Notes under the pieces: model-generated
Databases searched by the model: none
Told to the model about the DNA's origin: nothing
Seen by the model: the letters and a program-made list of their open reading frames with translations, nothing else
Part shown: positions 1-7,759 of the stretch, piece by piece
Position numbering within the stretch: the first letter of the stretch is position 1
How the letters are laid out: each line of letters starts with the position of its first letter
Program-made: the position numbers and the translations under genes
Assembly (NCBI GenBank): GCA_003020945.1
Contig: PXRU01000026.1
Coordinates: 1 to 64,000 of the forward strand
From: Halobacteriales archaeon QS_6_71_20
GTDB lineage: Archaea; Halobacteriota; Halobacteria; Halobacteriales; Haloferacaceae
Direction of reading: 5' to 3'
Length of the DNA: 64,000 bases

Positions 1-9
1 CGTTTCACA

Positions 10-38
10 CCGCCCACCAGCAACGCGCCCGTGGGCGG
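10..38. terminator. Terminator-like hairpin at window edge
   Basis: A perfect 8-bp inverted repeat (CCGCCCAC at 10-17, GTGGGCGG at 31-38) with a 13-nt loop. Only two T follow the right arm, so termination is an inference. It would serve a gene lying off the left edge. Confidence 0.35.
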
Positions 39-225
39 TTCGCATGTATATCGACCAGCGACAGCCATCGCCGGCCACCCGGCGACGGCCGCCAGCGGCG
101 CCGCCGGTCGTCGTGACCGTAACGACGCCGCCCGCGCGACCAGTACCGACGTCGTCGGGTGGATTCCTACCCGGGAGAGGCGGATCCGCTAGGCTTAAGC
201 GGCTCTCCCGTCTCCTGTCGTCTGC

Positions 226-301
226 GCCAAGGTGGCAGAGTTCGGTCATACGCATCTCCCTGCAGAGGAGAACCACGCCGGTTCAAATCCGGCCCTTGGC
301 T
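226..301 (+). tRNA. tRNA-Cys (anticodon GCA)
   Basis: The acceptor arms GCCAAGG (226-232) and CCTTGGC (294-300) pair perfectly, with T as discriminator at 301. The anticodon stem TCTCC/GGAGA encloses the 7-nt loop CTGCAGA, giving anticodon GCA. A canonical T arm (GCCGG TTCAAAT CCGGC) precedes the acceptor. No CCA is encoded and there is no intron. A short AT-rich GCTTAAGC at 193-200 lies about 30 nt upstream and is a plausible TATA element. Confidence 0.95.
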
Positions 302-348
302 TCCTTCCGACCGGCACGCACTCCGCTGTCCGTCCACCGAAAGAAAAC

Positions 349-356
349 GGTTAAAC
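349..356 (+). promoter_or_regulatory. TATA element for the 380 gene
   Basis: GGTTAAAC is centred about 27 nt before the ATG at 380. That is the spacing expected if transcription begins at or next to the start codon (leaderless mRNA). Inferred from position and composition only. Confidence 0.5.
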
Positions 357-379
357 TCCGGGCGGTCCGTGGCTCACGT

Positions 380-1255
380 ATGCAACGACGCGCCGCGGCC
401 GTCTACGTCGCGTTCTTCCTCGTTGTGGGGGCGGCCTCGTTCTCGCTCATTGCGACGGCGAGCGCGCCACAGCTCTCCTTCGAGAACCCCGACCACCGGC
501 TGAGTCAGAACGATTCGTTCACCCTCGACGGGCAGGAGTACGCCGTCACGGAGATCTCCGCGGAGATGGAGGGCGGCGGCGGTGACGGCCACGGCGGCGG
601 CGGCCAGGCCCACCTCGTTCGCTCCGGGACGATCGAGTACACGAACGACTCGGCGGTCCAGACGGTGGAGTGGGCGAACGACTCCACGATCACGTACAAC
701 GGCCGCGAGTGGGCTGTGACGACCGACAACGGGTCGAAGACGGTCACGCTGACCGAGACGGTCGACCGGACGGCCATCCTGCGGAACGACTCCGACGTCG
801 AGAACGAGACGACGACCGTCGACGGCGAGGAGTACGTCGTCGAGCGCGCGAGCGACAACGAGAGCCGCGAGCTGATCCCCGTAGAGGAGTACTTCCCCGA
901 GCCCGAGACGCGCGAGTACGCCGTCGGCGACCAGGTCTCCAACGTCGAGCGCAACACCGCGACCGTCGCGGCGGTGACGCCCGAGGCGGCGACGCTGGAG
1001 TACACGGGCCCCCAGACCAACGAGATCGCGGTCGAGGACGAGGCGAACGTCACCGTCGGCGACACGACGTATCTCGCGTACTTCCCCGACAACTCGACGC
1101 TGGTGCTCACTCAGGAGTTCGAAACGTACGAGCAGTACCGGTCGGCGGAGGAGTCACAGACCACGATGACGAACGGCCTGTGGGGCGTCACGATCCTCAG
1201 CGGGCTGTCGGCGTTCTTCCTGCTCGGGCTGGCGTACCTTCCCACCCGGTACTGA
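380..1255 (+). CDS. Anchored extracellular haloarchaeal protein, function unknown
   Basis: A 291-residue protein of a type seen only in haloarchaea as far as I can tell; I cannot name a family. Residues about 7-29 form a hydrophobic N-terminal segment (signal or anchor) and residues about 268-286 form a C-terminal membrane span ending LAYLPTRY, so most of the chain should lie outside the cell. The exposed part is acidic, has a Gly/His-rich stretch (EGGGGDGHGGGGQ) near residue 55, and several NDS/NDT/NET sequons compatible with N-glycosylation. It contains two similar blocks with a DGQEYAV / DGEEYVV motif, hinting at an internal duplication. ATG 380 is chosen because the TATA element lies 27 nt upstream; the frame stays open further upstream, but through the tRNA. 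Confidence 0.75.
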   Translation: MQRRAAAVYVAFFLVVGAASFSLIATASAPQLSFENPDHRLSQNDSFTLDGQEYAVTEISAEMEGGGGDGHGGGGQAHLVRSGTIEYTNDSAVQTVEWANDSTITYNGREWAVTTDNGSKTVTLTETVDRTAILRNDSDVENETTTVDGEEYVVERASDNESRELIPVEEYFPEPETREYAVGDQVSNVERNTATVAAVTPEAATLEYTGPQTNEIAVEDEANVTVGDTTYLAYFPDNSTLVLTQEFETYEQYRSAEESQTTMTNGLWGVTILSGLSAFFLLGLAYLPTRY

Positions 1256-1386
1256 GCCGGTTCCCGGGCCGGCGTTCGGCCTGCGGATCGCTATCCTTTC
1301 GCCTCCACCTGCCCCGCTCGCTCCCGCATGCGCCTCGCGTCAGGGATCCGCGACCCGCCTCGGTGTCCCGTTACCGTTGGCCGCCA

Positions 1387-1408
1387 CGGGCACGACGGGA
1401 TCCGAACC
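1387..1408 (-). repeat. Partial copy of the tRNA-Arg 3' end (possible att remnant)
   Basis: These 22 bases match the 3' end of the tRNA-Arg gene at 1492-1513 (acceptor 3' strand and T arm) at 20 of 22 positions, in the same orientation. The rest of the tRNA is missing. Truncated tRNA 3' ends next to an intact tRNA are the usual scar of integrase-mediated insertion. No integrase remains between the copies, so this is an inference. Confidence 0.45.
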
Positions 1409-1491
1409 ACGTCGGCGACTCGCTCCGCTCGTCGTCGTCTCCCTTGAAATCTCGCCGTGTCGGTTCACTCGTCACTCCGCCCCTCGTTGCA

Positions 1492-1597
1492 CGGGCGCGA
1501 CGGGATTCGAACCCGCGACCGTCGGATGGCTCCCCCCGTCGGAGCACCGGCGGGGATAGAAGTCCGACGCTCTGGATCCGGACTGAGCTACGCGCCC
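1492..1597 (-). tRNA. tRNA-Arg (anticodon TCT) with 29-nt intron
   Basis: Read on the minus strand, GGGCGCG at the 5' end pairs with CGCGCCC at the 3' end, and the T arm is canonical (CGGG TTCGAAT CCCG). The anticodon stem TCGGA/TCCGA encloses anticodon TCT. A 29-nt intron at 1528-1556 interrupts the loop between tRNA positions 37 and 38, the standard archaeal site cut by the tRNA splicing endonuclease. The intron can fold on itself through CCCCGCCGG and the G-rich 3' half. Encoded length is 106 nt against a mature 77 nt, and no CCA is encoded. A T-rich stretch just upstream (1624-1630) is a possible TATA element. Confidence 0.92.
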
Positions 1598-1675
1598 ACG
1601 GACGGACGGTGACGCGGCGGCGTCAAAAACGACGCGGTCGCGCGCAGGCGTCCCCGGCGTCGAGCGTCTCGCAGG

Positions 1676-1683
1676 GTTTAATC
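1676..1683 (+). promoter_or_regulatory. TATA element for the 1707 gene
   Basis: GTTTAATC is centred about 27 nt upstream of the ATG at 1707, as expected for a leaderless haloarchaeal transcript. It also supports ATG 1707 rather than the GTG one codon earlier. Confidence 0.5.
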
Positions 1684-1706
1684 CGGCAAGCGGCGAACGA
1701 CGGGTG

Positions 1707-2270
1707 ATGCGAGTCATCGGAACGGTCGGCCTGCCCGGCAGCGGGAAGGGCGAGGCCGCCGCGGTCGCCGAGGACGCGAACGTTCCCGTCGTCACGATGG
1801 GGGACGTCGTCCGCGCGGAGTGTCGCGACCGCGGGCTCGACCCCGCACAGCACCACGGCGAGGTCGCCCGGGTGCTGCGGGAGGAGCACGGTCCCGCGGC
1901 CATCGCCGAGCGGTCGATCCCCGTGATCGAGGCGGCCGCGGACGGGGCGGACGGCGACGCCGTGCTCGTCGACGGGCTGCGCGCGCCCGTCGAACTGGAG
2001 CGGTTCCGCGAGCGCTTCGGCGACGCGTTCACCCTCGTCGCCGTCACTGCGCCGTTCGACCTGCGGGCCGAGCGACTGGGGGCGCGCGGTCGCGACGACT
2101 CCGACGTGGACGTGGAGGCGCTGCGCGACCGCGAGGAGCGCGAGCTCGGCTTCGGGATGGGCGAGGTGATCGACGCCGCGGACGTCACCGTCGAGAACAC
2201 CGGCACCCTGGCGGCGTTCCGCGAGCGGATCCGCGGGATCGTCGCCGGCGCGACGGAGGTGGGGGAGTGA
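1707..2270 (+). CDS. UPF0200-type P-loop NTPase (adenylate/dephospho-CoA kinase-like)
   Basis: A 187-residue nucleotide-binding protein. The N-terminus GTVGLPGSGKGEAA is a Walker A loop at about residues 5-12, followed by VVTMGDVVR, as in adenylate-kinase-like folds. The sequence resembles the archaeal UPF0200 group, often annotated as AAA-family ATPase or dephospho-CoA kinase-like; the substrate is not established. A predicted LID-type arginine-rich region lies near residues 115-145. ATG 1707 is chosen over GTG 1704 because of the TATA spacing. The stop overlaps the GTG of the next gene by 3 nt (GTGA), so the two are almost certainly co-transcribed and translationally coupled. Confidence 0.85.
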   Translation: MRVIGTVGLPGSGKGEAAAVAEDANVPVVTMGDVVRAECRDRGLDPAQHHGEVARVLREEHGPAAIAERSIPVIEAAADGADGDAVLVDGLRAPVELERFRERFGDAFTLVAVTAPFDLRAERLGARGRDDSDVDVEALRDREERELGFGMGEVIDAADVTVENTGTLAAFRERIRGIVAGATEVGE

Positions 2271-2689
2271 CCGCCGTCTACAGCGTCGACGCCCGGATCG
2301 AGGCGCCGGTCCACGACACGGAGGTGACCGACCGCGTCCGCGACGCCGTCGAGGCGCTGTTCCCCAACACGGCGTTCGCCTCCGAGCCGGGGACGCTCGT
2401 CGCCGAGACGCACACGCTCGACGCCTTCTCGGACACGCTGCACGAACAGGAGATCCTCGACACTGCCCGCCGAGAGTTCGACCGCAACCGGACGGACGGA
2501 GGGTTCTCGTTCAGCCTGAAGAAGCAGGCGGCGTTCCGGGGCGTCGTCAACTTCGCCGTCGGCGACCCGGACGAGCTCGGCGAGATCGACGTCGAGGTCG
2601 TCGTCCGCGAGCCCTCCGTCGAGGAGTACATCGACCACCTCGCGCCGCCGACCGAGGACGGCACGCCGGTCGACCCCGACCGGCGGTAG
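2267..2689 (+). CDS. UPF0201-type RNA-binding domain protein
   Basis: A 140-residue acidic protein beginning with GTG inside the preceding stop (GTGA overlap). The sequence (VYSVDARIEAPVHDTE near the start, EIDVEVVVREPSVEEYI near the end) matches a small archaeal family usually called UPF0201 or exosome-/RNA-binding-domain protein, which has an L5-like alpha-beta fold. Pairing with a UPF0200 kinase-like gene is a common haloarchaeal arrangement and suggests a shared process, but the biochemical role is unknown. No membrane segment or signal is visible. Confidence 0.8.
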   Translation: MTAVYSVDARIEAPVHDTEVTDRVRDAVEALFPNTAFASEPGTLVAETHTLDAFSDTLHEQEILDTARREFDRNRTDGGFSFSLKKQAAFRGVVNFAVGDPDELGEIDVEVVVREPSVEEYIDHLAPPTEDGTPVDPDRR

Positions 2690-2709
2690 TCTGGATCGCC
2701 GCGCCCCGG

Positions 2710-3153
2710 CTACGCGACCGTCCCGAGTTCGATCCGGTCACGGAGGTTCGCGAGCGTCGTGCGCAGCTCCCGCTCGTTGTACCGGACGGCGAACGGCTCC
2801 GCGACCGACTTCAGGACCCCATCCGGCAGGTCGTACTCGGCGGCGTACGTCACGCGCGTCGCGTCGCCGTCGGCCTCGAACTCCCACGTCAGCGTCCCCG
2901 AGAGGTCGCCGTCCATCTCGAAGACGATCCGCTCGTCGGGCTCGTACTCGACCGCCTCCAGGCTCCCGGTGAGCGGGACGCCCACCATCTTGTACGTGTA
3001 GTCCAACCGCTTCCCGCCGTTCTCCAGCGGCTCGACGTTCGACACCTCGGCGATGCTGGGCGTCATCTCGACGTGGTTCTCGGGCTCGTCGACGTACGTG
3101 AACGTCTCCTCGACGGGCGCGTTCACGCGCACCGTTCGACTGACCGAAACCAT
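2710..3153 (-). CDS. SRPBCC (START/polyketide-cyclase-like) family protein
   Basis: A 147-residue cytoplasmic protein with the SRPBCC helix-grip layout: an initial strand with VNAPVEETFTYVDEPENH, a central GGKRLDYTYKMVG strand, LTWEFEADGDATRVTY, and a long C-terminal helix (NERELRTTLANLRDRIE). Such proteins bind small hydrophobic ligands or act as cyclases; no ligand can be assigned here. ATG 3153 (MVSVSRTV) is preferred over an in-frame start nine codons upstream because the fold begins there and a T-rich GTTTTGAC lies about 27 nt upstream. Confidence 0.8.
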   Translation of the reverse strand: MVSVSRTVRVNAPVEETFTYVDEPENHVEMTPSIAEVSNVEPLENGGKRLDYTYKMVGVPLTGSLEAVEYEPDERIVFEMDGDLSGTLTWEFEADGDATRVTYAAEYDLPDGVLKSVAEPFAVRYNERELRTTLANLRDRIELGTVA

Positions 3154-3193
3154 GCGTGGCCGTTCGCTCGCCGCCGTCAAAACCGCTCCGGCG

Positions 3194-3658
3194 TCAGCGG
3201 CCGTCGAGGTGGACGTGGATCACCCGCTCGCAGTCCGTCTCGCCGCAGACTGGACAGGCGTCGTCGGGGCCGCTGTCGCCCGACCCATCCGCCAGCGCGG
3301 CCGCGCCCGCCGGGTCGAGGTCGCCGGCCGCGAGGACGACCCGCTCGCCGGCGTGTCCGAGGACGTAGCCGCCGTCGCGTTCGCGGACGAACCGGTCGCG
3401 TAGCTCCCCGAGGTGGTAGTTGAACCGCCCGCCGTCGCGCATACCGATCCGCTCGCGGAGTTCCGAGAACGACAGCGGCCAATCGGCCGCCGCGAGTTCA
3501 CGGAGGATCGCGATCCGGTGCTCGGAGGCGAGCGCGGAGAGGGCGTCCGCGGCCTCGCCGGCCGTGGCGGCCGGGTTTGCCCGGTCGGCGCCGCTGCCGA
3601 GGTCGCCGTCGCGGTCGCCGCCGTCCGGCGTGAGGTCGGAGAGATCCGGGTGCTCCAT
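3194..3658 (-). CDS. Winged-helix (ArsR-like) transcriptional regulator
   Basis: A 154-residue protein. After an acidic N-terminal 35 residues comes a winged-helix DNA-binding domain (ALASEHRIAILRELA, LSFSELRERIG, GRFNYHLGEL) typical of haloarchaeal ArsR/HTH_20 regulators. A short C-terminal extension contains CPVCGETDC, a probable zinc-binding element. The convergent context and lack of a close partner give no target. The SRPBCC gene 41 nt downstream is on the same strand and may be co-transcribed. Confidence 0.85.
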   Translation of the reverse strand: MEHPDLSDLTPDGGDRDGDLGSGADRANPAATAGEAADALSALASEHRIAILRELAAADWPLSFSELRERIGMRDGGRFNYHLGELRDRFVRERDGGYVLGHAGERVVLAAGDLDPAGAAALADGSGDSGPDDACPVCGETDCERVIHVHLDGR

Positions 3659-3761
3659 GTCCGAACGCGCGGCGGCCCGAGTGACAAACTTTCCGTGTAG
3701 CGTGTCGAACAGAAAGATCGTTCACGGAACGCGTTTCACGCCCTCGGCCGTCGTCCCGTCC

Positions 3762-4457
3762 ATGTCCGGCGCCGACGTCGAGTTCCGGTTCACGACGGTC
3801 GACGACGAGGAACGGTTCGTCCGCGAGTACCTGGCCGACGTGTGGCCGCGGTTCGAGGCGGCCGACCACTGGGAGACGGGGTGGTTCTGGCGCTACGGCG
3901 GCTTCGCCGCGTACGACGCCGGTCCCGACGGCGGCCTCGTCCGGATCGTGTTCGAGGGCGACCCGGACGGGTTCGTCGCCGCCGAGGGCGACCGCTGGGA
4001 CGGGTTCGACGGGCTGGCGTCGTGGTCGCTCGACCGCTACGAGGAGCGCGACCCGCCGTACGACTCGCTGGCGGCTCAACAGCGGGAGGCGAAGGGGGAG
4101 CGCGCGGGCGAATGGGACTACCGCCTGAAGCCGCTGGTTGCGCGGTTCGTCCTCGCGTGCGTCCGCGAGTTCGACGACCCCGCGGTGTTGCCCGCCGACG
4201 GCGAGAGCGTCGACGGCAACTACGGGTTGTGGGCGGCGACTCACTACCTGTGGGTGATGACCGGGCGCGACTGGTACGACGAGACCGACGTCTGTCTGCG
4301 CGCGCTCCGTAACCGCGTGCTGTCGATCGCGCACTACCGCGGGGCCGACGCCGCGCGCACGGAGTACGAGCGCCTGCTGTCGGCGTGGGAGGCGGAACGC
4401 GAGTCCATCGAGGCGGCCCTCGACGAGCGATCGACCGGCGAAGGCGAGACGGTGTAA
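3762..4457 (+). CDS. Haloarchaeal hypothetical protein rich in Trp/Tyr
   Basis: A 231-residue soluble protein without signal or membrane segments. It is acidic and unusually rich in Trp and Tyr (HWETGWFWRYGG near residue 38, NYGLWAATHYLWVMTGRDWYDE near residue 160), suggesting a compact ligand- or surface-binding fold. I do not recognise a characterised family; similar genes appear to be restricted to halophilic archaea. ATG 3762 (MSGADVEFRF) is preferred because the upstream extension of the frame is low-complexity and runs through the regulator gene on the other strand. It converges with the transporter pair downstream. Confidence 0.7.
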   Translation: MSGADVEFRFTTVDDEERFVREYLADVWPRFEAADHWETGWFWRYGGFAAYDAGPDGGLVRIVFEGDPDGFVAAEGDRWDGFDGLASWSLDRYEERDPPYDSLAAQQREAKGERAGEWDYRLKPLVARFVLACVREFDDPAVLPADGESVDGNYGLWAATHYLWVMTGRDWYDETDVCLRALRNRVLSIAHYRGADAARTEYERLLSAWEAERESIEAALDERSTGEGETV

Positions 4458-4473
4458 CCGCCGTCGCCCGGAC

Positions 4474-5031
4474 TCACGTGAACACGATCACGACCGCGAA
4501 CAGCACCACCACCCCGAGCACGTCGCAGACGTTGGTGACGACCGGGATCACCACGTCGTCCGGGTCCAGCGAGAACCGGTAGGCCGCGTACGTCGCGGCG
4601 AGCGTCACCGCGACCGCAAGCACCGCGAGCGCGACCCCCGCGGCGAGCGCGATCGCGGCCACGGTGACGGGCGACAGCGTCGTCGCCCCCAGCAGCTCCG
4701 CCAGCGTCCACGCGCCGAGTCCGACGGCGGGAAACAGCGTGACCGCCAGCGCCACCGTGGCGAGCGCGTTCCCCATCAGCACGTCGTCGCGGGGGGAAAA
4801 CGAGAGGGTGCCGAGGTGGAACGCCGTCGAGAGGCGCGCCGCGAGGATCGACCCGAGGTTGCCCGCCGTCCCGATCGTCACCGGGACGAGCACGAGCAGC
4901 GACGGCGACGCCAGCAGGCGCTCCTCGAAGGAGCCCAGCACCAGCCCCGAGCCGAGTTCGACGACGGTGAGCACGAGCAACACCGGCAACATCGCCCGGG
5001 TGATCGCCCGCACGGACCACTCGGTCGACAT
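4474..5031 (-). CDS. MgtE-type divalent cation transporter, half B
   Basis: A 185-residue integral membrane protein with about five hydrophobic segments. The conserved loop TIGTAGNLGSILAARLSTAF corresponds to the pore-region signature of the MgtE/SLC41 membrane domain (P-N-GN..S.), here in a five-TM unit, so it probably moves Mg2+ or a related divalent cation. It begins directly after the stop of the 5032-5625 gene with no gap, so the two halves are co-translated and likely form one transporter. No cytosolic CBS or N domain is present, unlike bacterial MgtE. Confidence 0.8.
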   Translation of the reverse strand: MSTEWSVRAITRAMLPVLLVLTVVELGSGLVLGSFEERLLASPSLLVLVPVTIGTAGNLGSILAARLSTAFHLGTLSFSPRDDVLMGNALATVALAVTLFPAVGLGAWTLAELLGATTLSPVTVAAIALAAGVALAVLAVAVTLAATYAAYRFSLDPDDVVIPVVTNVCDVLGVVVLFAVVIVFT

Positions 5032-5625
5032 CTACGCGCCACCCCCGAGCAGGCCGACGGCCGCAAGCACCGCCCGCACGGAGAGCAGAAGGAACAGCAC
5101 TCCGAACACGTCGCCGGTCGTCGTTACGATCGGGCCGACCAGCGCGTCGGGGTTGTGGCCGCGGCGATAGCCCGCGAACACGACGACGACGACGACGGCA
5201 GTGAGCGCGATCCCGGAGAGCACGCCCGCAAGCAGCGCGATCGCGAGCATGACGCCCGCCGACGCGACCGGGCTGTCGAGCGCGCGCAGGACGACCACCG
5301 CCAGCGCGGCCGCGAACACGGAGGCGCACACGCCGTTGAGCAGCGCGGCGGTAGCCGCGCGACGGAGTCGCGCGTCGCCGGCGCGCACGCGCGGCTCGAC
5401 GAGTCCCTGGTGGAGGCCGGTGGAGACGCGGGCGCCGAAGCTGCCGTACACGTTCCCGCGCGTCGCCAACAGCGCGGGCACGAACACGAGCAGCCCCGGG
5501 ACCGCCTGCAGCTCCGCCTGCATCTCGCCGAGCACGACACCCGCGACCAGGCCGCCGACGACGCTGGCGGCCAGCGCGGGCAGCGCCTCCCGGTAGGCTT
5601 CCCGTGCGACATCCCGGAGCCCCAT
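5032..5625 (-). CDS. MgtE-type divalent cation transporter, half A
   Basis: A 197-residue integral membrane protein with about five hydrophobic segments and the MgtE/SLC41-like loop LLATRGNVYGSFGARVSTGL near residues 53-72. A second conserved stretch, GPIVTTTGDVFGVLFLL, precedes the last helix. It is homologous in layout to the next gene (4474-5031), with which it is perfectly abutted, an arrangement found across haloarchaea as a split duplicated SLC41 domain. The predicted role is Mg2+ or other divalent cation transport across the cytoplasmic membrane. ATG 5625 follows a short purine-rich spacer. Confidence 0.8.
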   Translation of the reverse strand: MGLRDVAREAYREALPALAASVVGGLVAGVVLGEMQAELQAVPGLLVFVPALLATRGNVYGSFGARVSTGLHQGLVEPRVRAGDARLRRAATAALLNGVCASVFAAALAVVVLRALDSPVASAGVMLAIALLAGVLSGIALTAVVVVVVFAGYRRGHNPDALVGPIVTTTGDVFGVLFLLLSVRAVLAAVGLLGGGA

Positions 5626-5792
5626 TAACGGCCCCGACGCGTCGCCGCGACAAAAGTCGGCCGCTCCCGGTTCCGGGGCCGCCGGGCGTTCGCCGTGCTC
5701 GGGGTCGCGCCGTCGACGCCGGGTCCACCCGCCCGGAGGGGCGACGCTTCGGGACCGACGCTCACTTGACCCTCACTCCCGAGGCTCCGGCA

Positions 5793-6785
5793 ATGAGCGA
5801 CTCGCAGGCGCAGGTGCTGTTGACGAACGACGACGGCGTGGACTCGCCGGGACTGGCGGCGCTGTACGAGGAACTGCGCGCCGTCGCCGCGGTGACGGTC
5901 GTCGCGCCCGTCGAGGACCAGTCCGGCGTCGGCCGGTCGCGCTCGCGCGCGGTCGACGTCGACGACCACGAGTGGGGCCACGCGGTCCACGGGACGCCCG
6001 CCGACTGCGTCGCCTACGGCCTCCGCTCGCTGTCGACCGACTTCGACCTCGTGGTCTCGGGCTGTAACCTCGGGCCGAACTGCGGGGAGTACATCATGGG
6101 CCACTCGGGCACGGTCGGCGCGGCCGTCGAGGCGGCGTACCTCGGAACGCCGGCGCTGGCGGTGTCGGCGTACCACCGCGAGGAGTTCTTCCCGCCGGAG
6201 GCGTTCACCTTCGAGGTGCCCGCCCGCATTACTCGACTGCTGGCGGCTCACGTCCTCGGCGACGGTGCCGGAGACGGTGACGGCGACGACACGACCCCCG
6301 AATCCGGCGACTCCGGGACTACATCCCCAGTGGGAACGGGGGACGCGACCGCAGCGGGTGCCGCGGATGCCGCGACCGGCGCGGCCTCCCGTGCGGACCT
6401 CGCCGACGCGGACTACCTCTCGGTGAACGCGCCCGTCGGGGGCGGCGGCGAGCTCCGCCTCACCGAGCCGCTGGCGAACTACGCCGTGGACGTTCGCGAG
6501 GCGACCGCCGAGGAGCGCGAGACGTACGACGGCGACGTGCGGCTGGAGTCGGACTTCTGGGCGCGTCTCGATCAACCCGACCGCCACCCGACGCTGGAGC
6601 GGGTCGGCGACACCTATCCGGCGTGGTCGGACCGCGCGGCCGTCGTGAATGGCGACGTAAGCGTCTCCCCGCTGCGGGTGCCCCAGACGCCGGTCCACTC
6701 GGAGGCGCTGGACGCGCTCGTGTCGGCGGCGAACCGGGCGTGGCTGGCCGAGCGGGAGGCGACGGCAGCCGCGGACGACGACTGA
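5793..6785 (+). CDS. surE: 5'/3'-nucleotidase SurE
   Basis: A 330-residue member of the SurE family, which dephosphorylates 5'- and 3'-nucleoside monophosphates with a divalent metal. The metal-binding start LLTNDDGVDSPG (residues 9-20), SGCNLG (89-94) and HSGTVGAAVEA (about 104-114) are intact. Between residues about 157 and 199 lies a low-complexity Gly/Asp/Thr/Ala insert that makes it longer than typical SurE (about 250-280 residues); the insert sits in a surface loop and probably does not affect catalysis. ATG 5793 is the first start that gives the canonical N-terminus. Confidence 0.92.
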   Translation: MSDSQAQVLLTNDDGVDSPGLAALYEELRAVAAVTVVAPVEDQSGVGRSRSRAVDVDDHEWGHAVHGTPADCVAYGLRSLSTDFDLVVSGCNLGPNCGEYIMGHSGTVGAAVEAAYLGTPALAVSAYHREEFFPPEAFTFEVPARITRLLAAHVLGDGAGDGDGDDTTPESGDSGTTSPVGTGDATAAGAADAATGAASRADLADADYLSVNAPVGGGGELRLTEPLANYAVDVREATAEERETYDGDVRLESDFWARLDQPDRHPTLERVGDTYPAWSDRAAVVNGDVSVSPLRVPQTPVHSEALDALVSAANRAWLAEREATAAADDD

Positions 6786-6827
6786 TCGGTCCGGACCCGT
6801 GGCCTCCTCGTCAGGCTCATCCGACCG

Positions 6828-7667
6828 TTACACAGTCGCCGCGTCCCCGTCGCGCCACACCTCGTAGCCGACCTCGCGTCCCCGTGCCTCGACCGCGGGG
6901 GTGTGCAGGCGAAGCATGTGCTCGGAGACGTTCGTCGCCACCCGTCTGTCGGCCGCCAGCGGGGCGAGACCGTCGCGGAGTGCGGCGGCGTCGGCGTGCA
7001 GTTCCGCGCCGAGGACGGAGCCCTCCGCGTACAGAAGGTCGAACCGCCCTACCGGCATAGCCTCGGGGTCAGGTGCGGCGTCTAGGTCGGGGAGGTAGCC
7101 GACGACGGCGGGGTCGACGGCGCCGCGTTCCGGCTCCGTCGAGGGCCCCCGGACGACGTACCCGAGCGTCGGGAACAGCGGTTCGCCGTGGTCGACACGG
7201 ACCGCCTCAACGGTCAGCGGTCCGACCGCGACACGCTCGCCCGGTGGGACGACCGTCAGTCCCAGCCTGTCGACGAGCCTCGGGCGCCTCGTGGCGTACG
7301 TCTGGAGCACGCTCCGGGGAACCCGGACCGAGAACGGGTCGGATACCGGGTGGTCGTGTCCCAGCTCCGGGCCGTTCAGGAGGTGACGCTCGTACCGCGC
7401 GTGGTTCAGCTCGGACAGCCCGGCGGCGTGGTCGTAATGACCGTGCGTGAGGAAGACGGCGTCGAGGTCCGTCACTCCCGCGTCGTGGAGGGCTGAGGTA
7501 ACGTCCGGCGGCACGTCCAGCAGCACGGTCGTTCCGTCGCCTCCGCCCTCGGTTTCGACGAGCAGACCGGGACGCCGCCGCGGGTCGCTCTCCTCGCAGT
7601 ACTCACAGTCGCACAGCGGCGCGGGGACGCCGACGGCGTCGCCCGTACCGAGGAGGGTACAGCGCAC
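6828..7667 (-). CDS. PhnP-like metallo-beta-lactamase-fold hydrolase
   Basis: A 279-residue enzyme of the phosphoribosyl cyclic phosphodiesterase (PhnP)-like branch of the metallo-beta-lactamase superfamily. The N-terminus LLGTGDAVGVPAPLCDCEYC carries the family's cysteine cluster for a structural zinc. The metal-binding motif THGHYDHAAG is at residues 74-83 (H75, H77, D79, H80), and further His residues lie near VDHGEP and NVSEHM. No phn genes lie nearby, so the physiological substrate (a cyclic phosphodiester) is only inferred from the family. It stands alone between surE and an MFS gene. Confidence 0.82.
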   Translation of the reverse strand: MRCTLLGTGDAVGVPAPLCDCEYCEESDPRRRPGLLVETEGGGDGTTVLLDVPPDVTSALHDAGVTDLDAVFLTHGHYDHAAGLSELNHARYERHLLNGPELGHDHPVSDPFSVRVPRSVLQTYATRRPRLVDRLGLTVVPPGERVAVGPLTVEAVRVDHGEPLFPTLGYVVRGPSTEPERGAVDPAVVGYLPDLDAAPDPEAMPVGRFDLLYAEGSVLGAELHADAAALRDGLAPLAADRRVATNVSEHMLRLHTPAVEARGREVGYEVWRDGDAATV

Positions 7668-7759
7668 GCTCTCACCGAGGGCCGTGGAGAGTAATTCGAT
7701 TGTGGACCGACAGTCGATCTGCCGGTCCGGGGGCAGCGACAGGTACGGCTACCGCCCGG

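Noticed and set aside
6260-6400. A frameshift in surE suggested by the low-complexity insert
   Set aside because: The frame is continuous and family motifs are intact on both sides, so it is an in-frame loop insertion.
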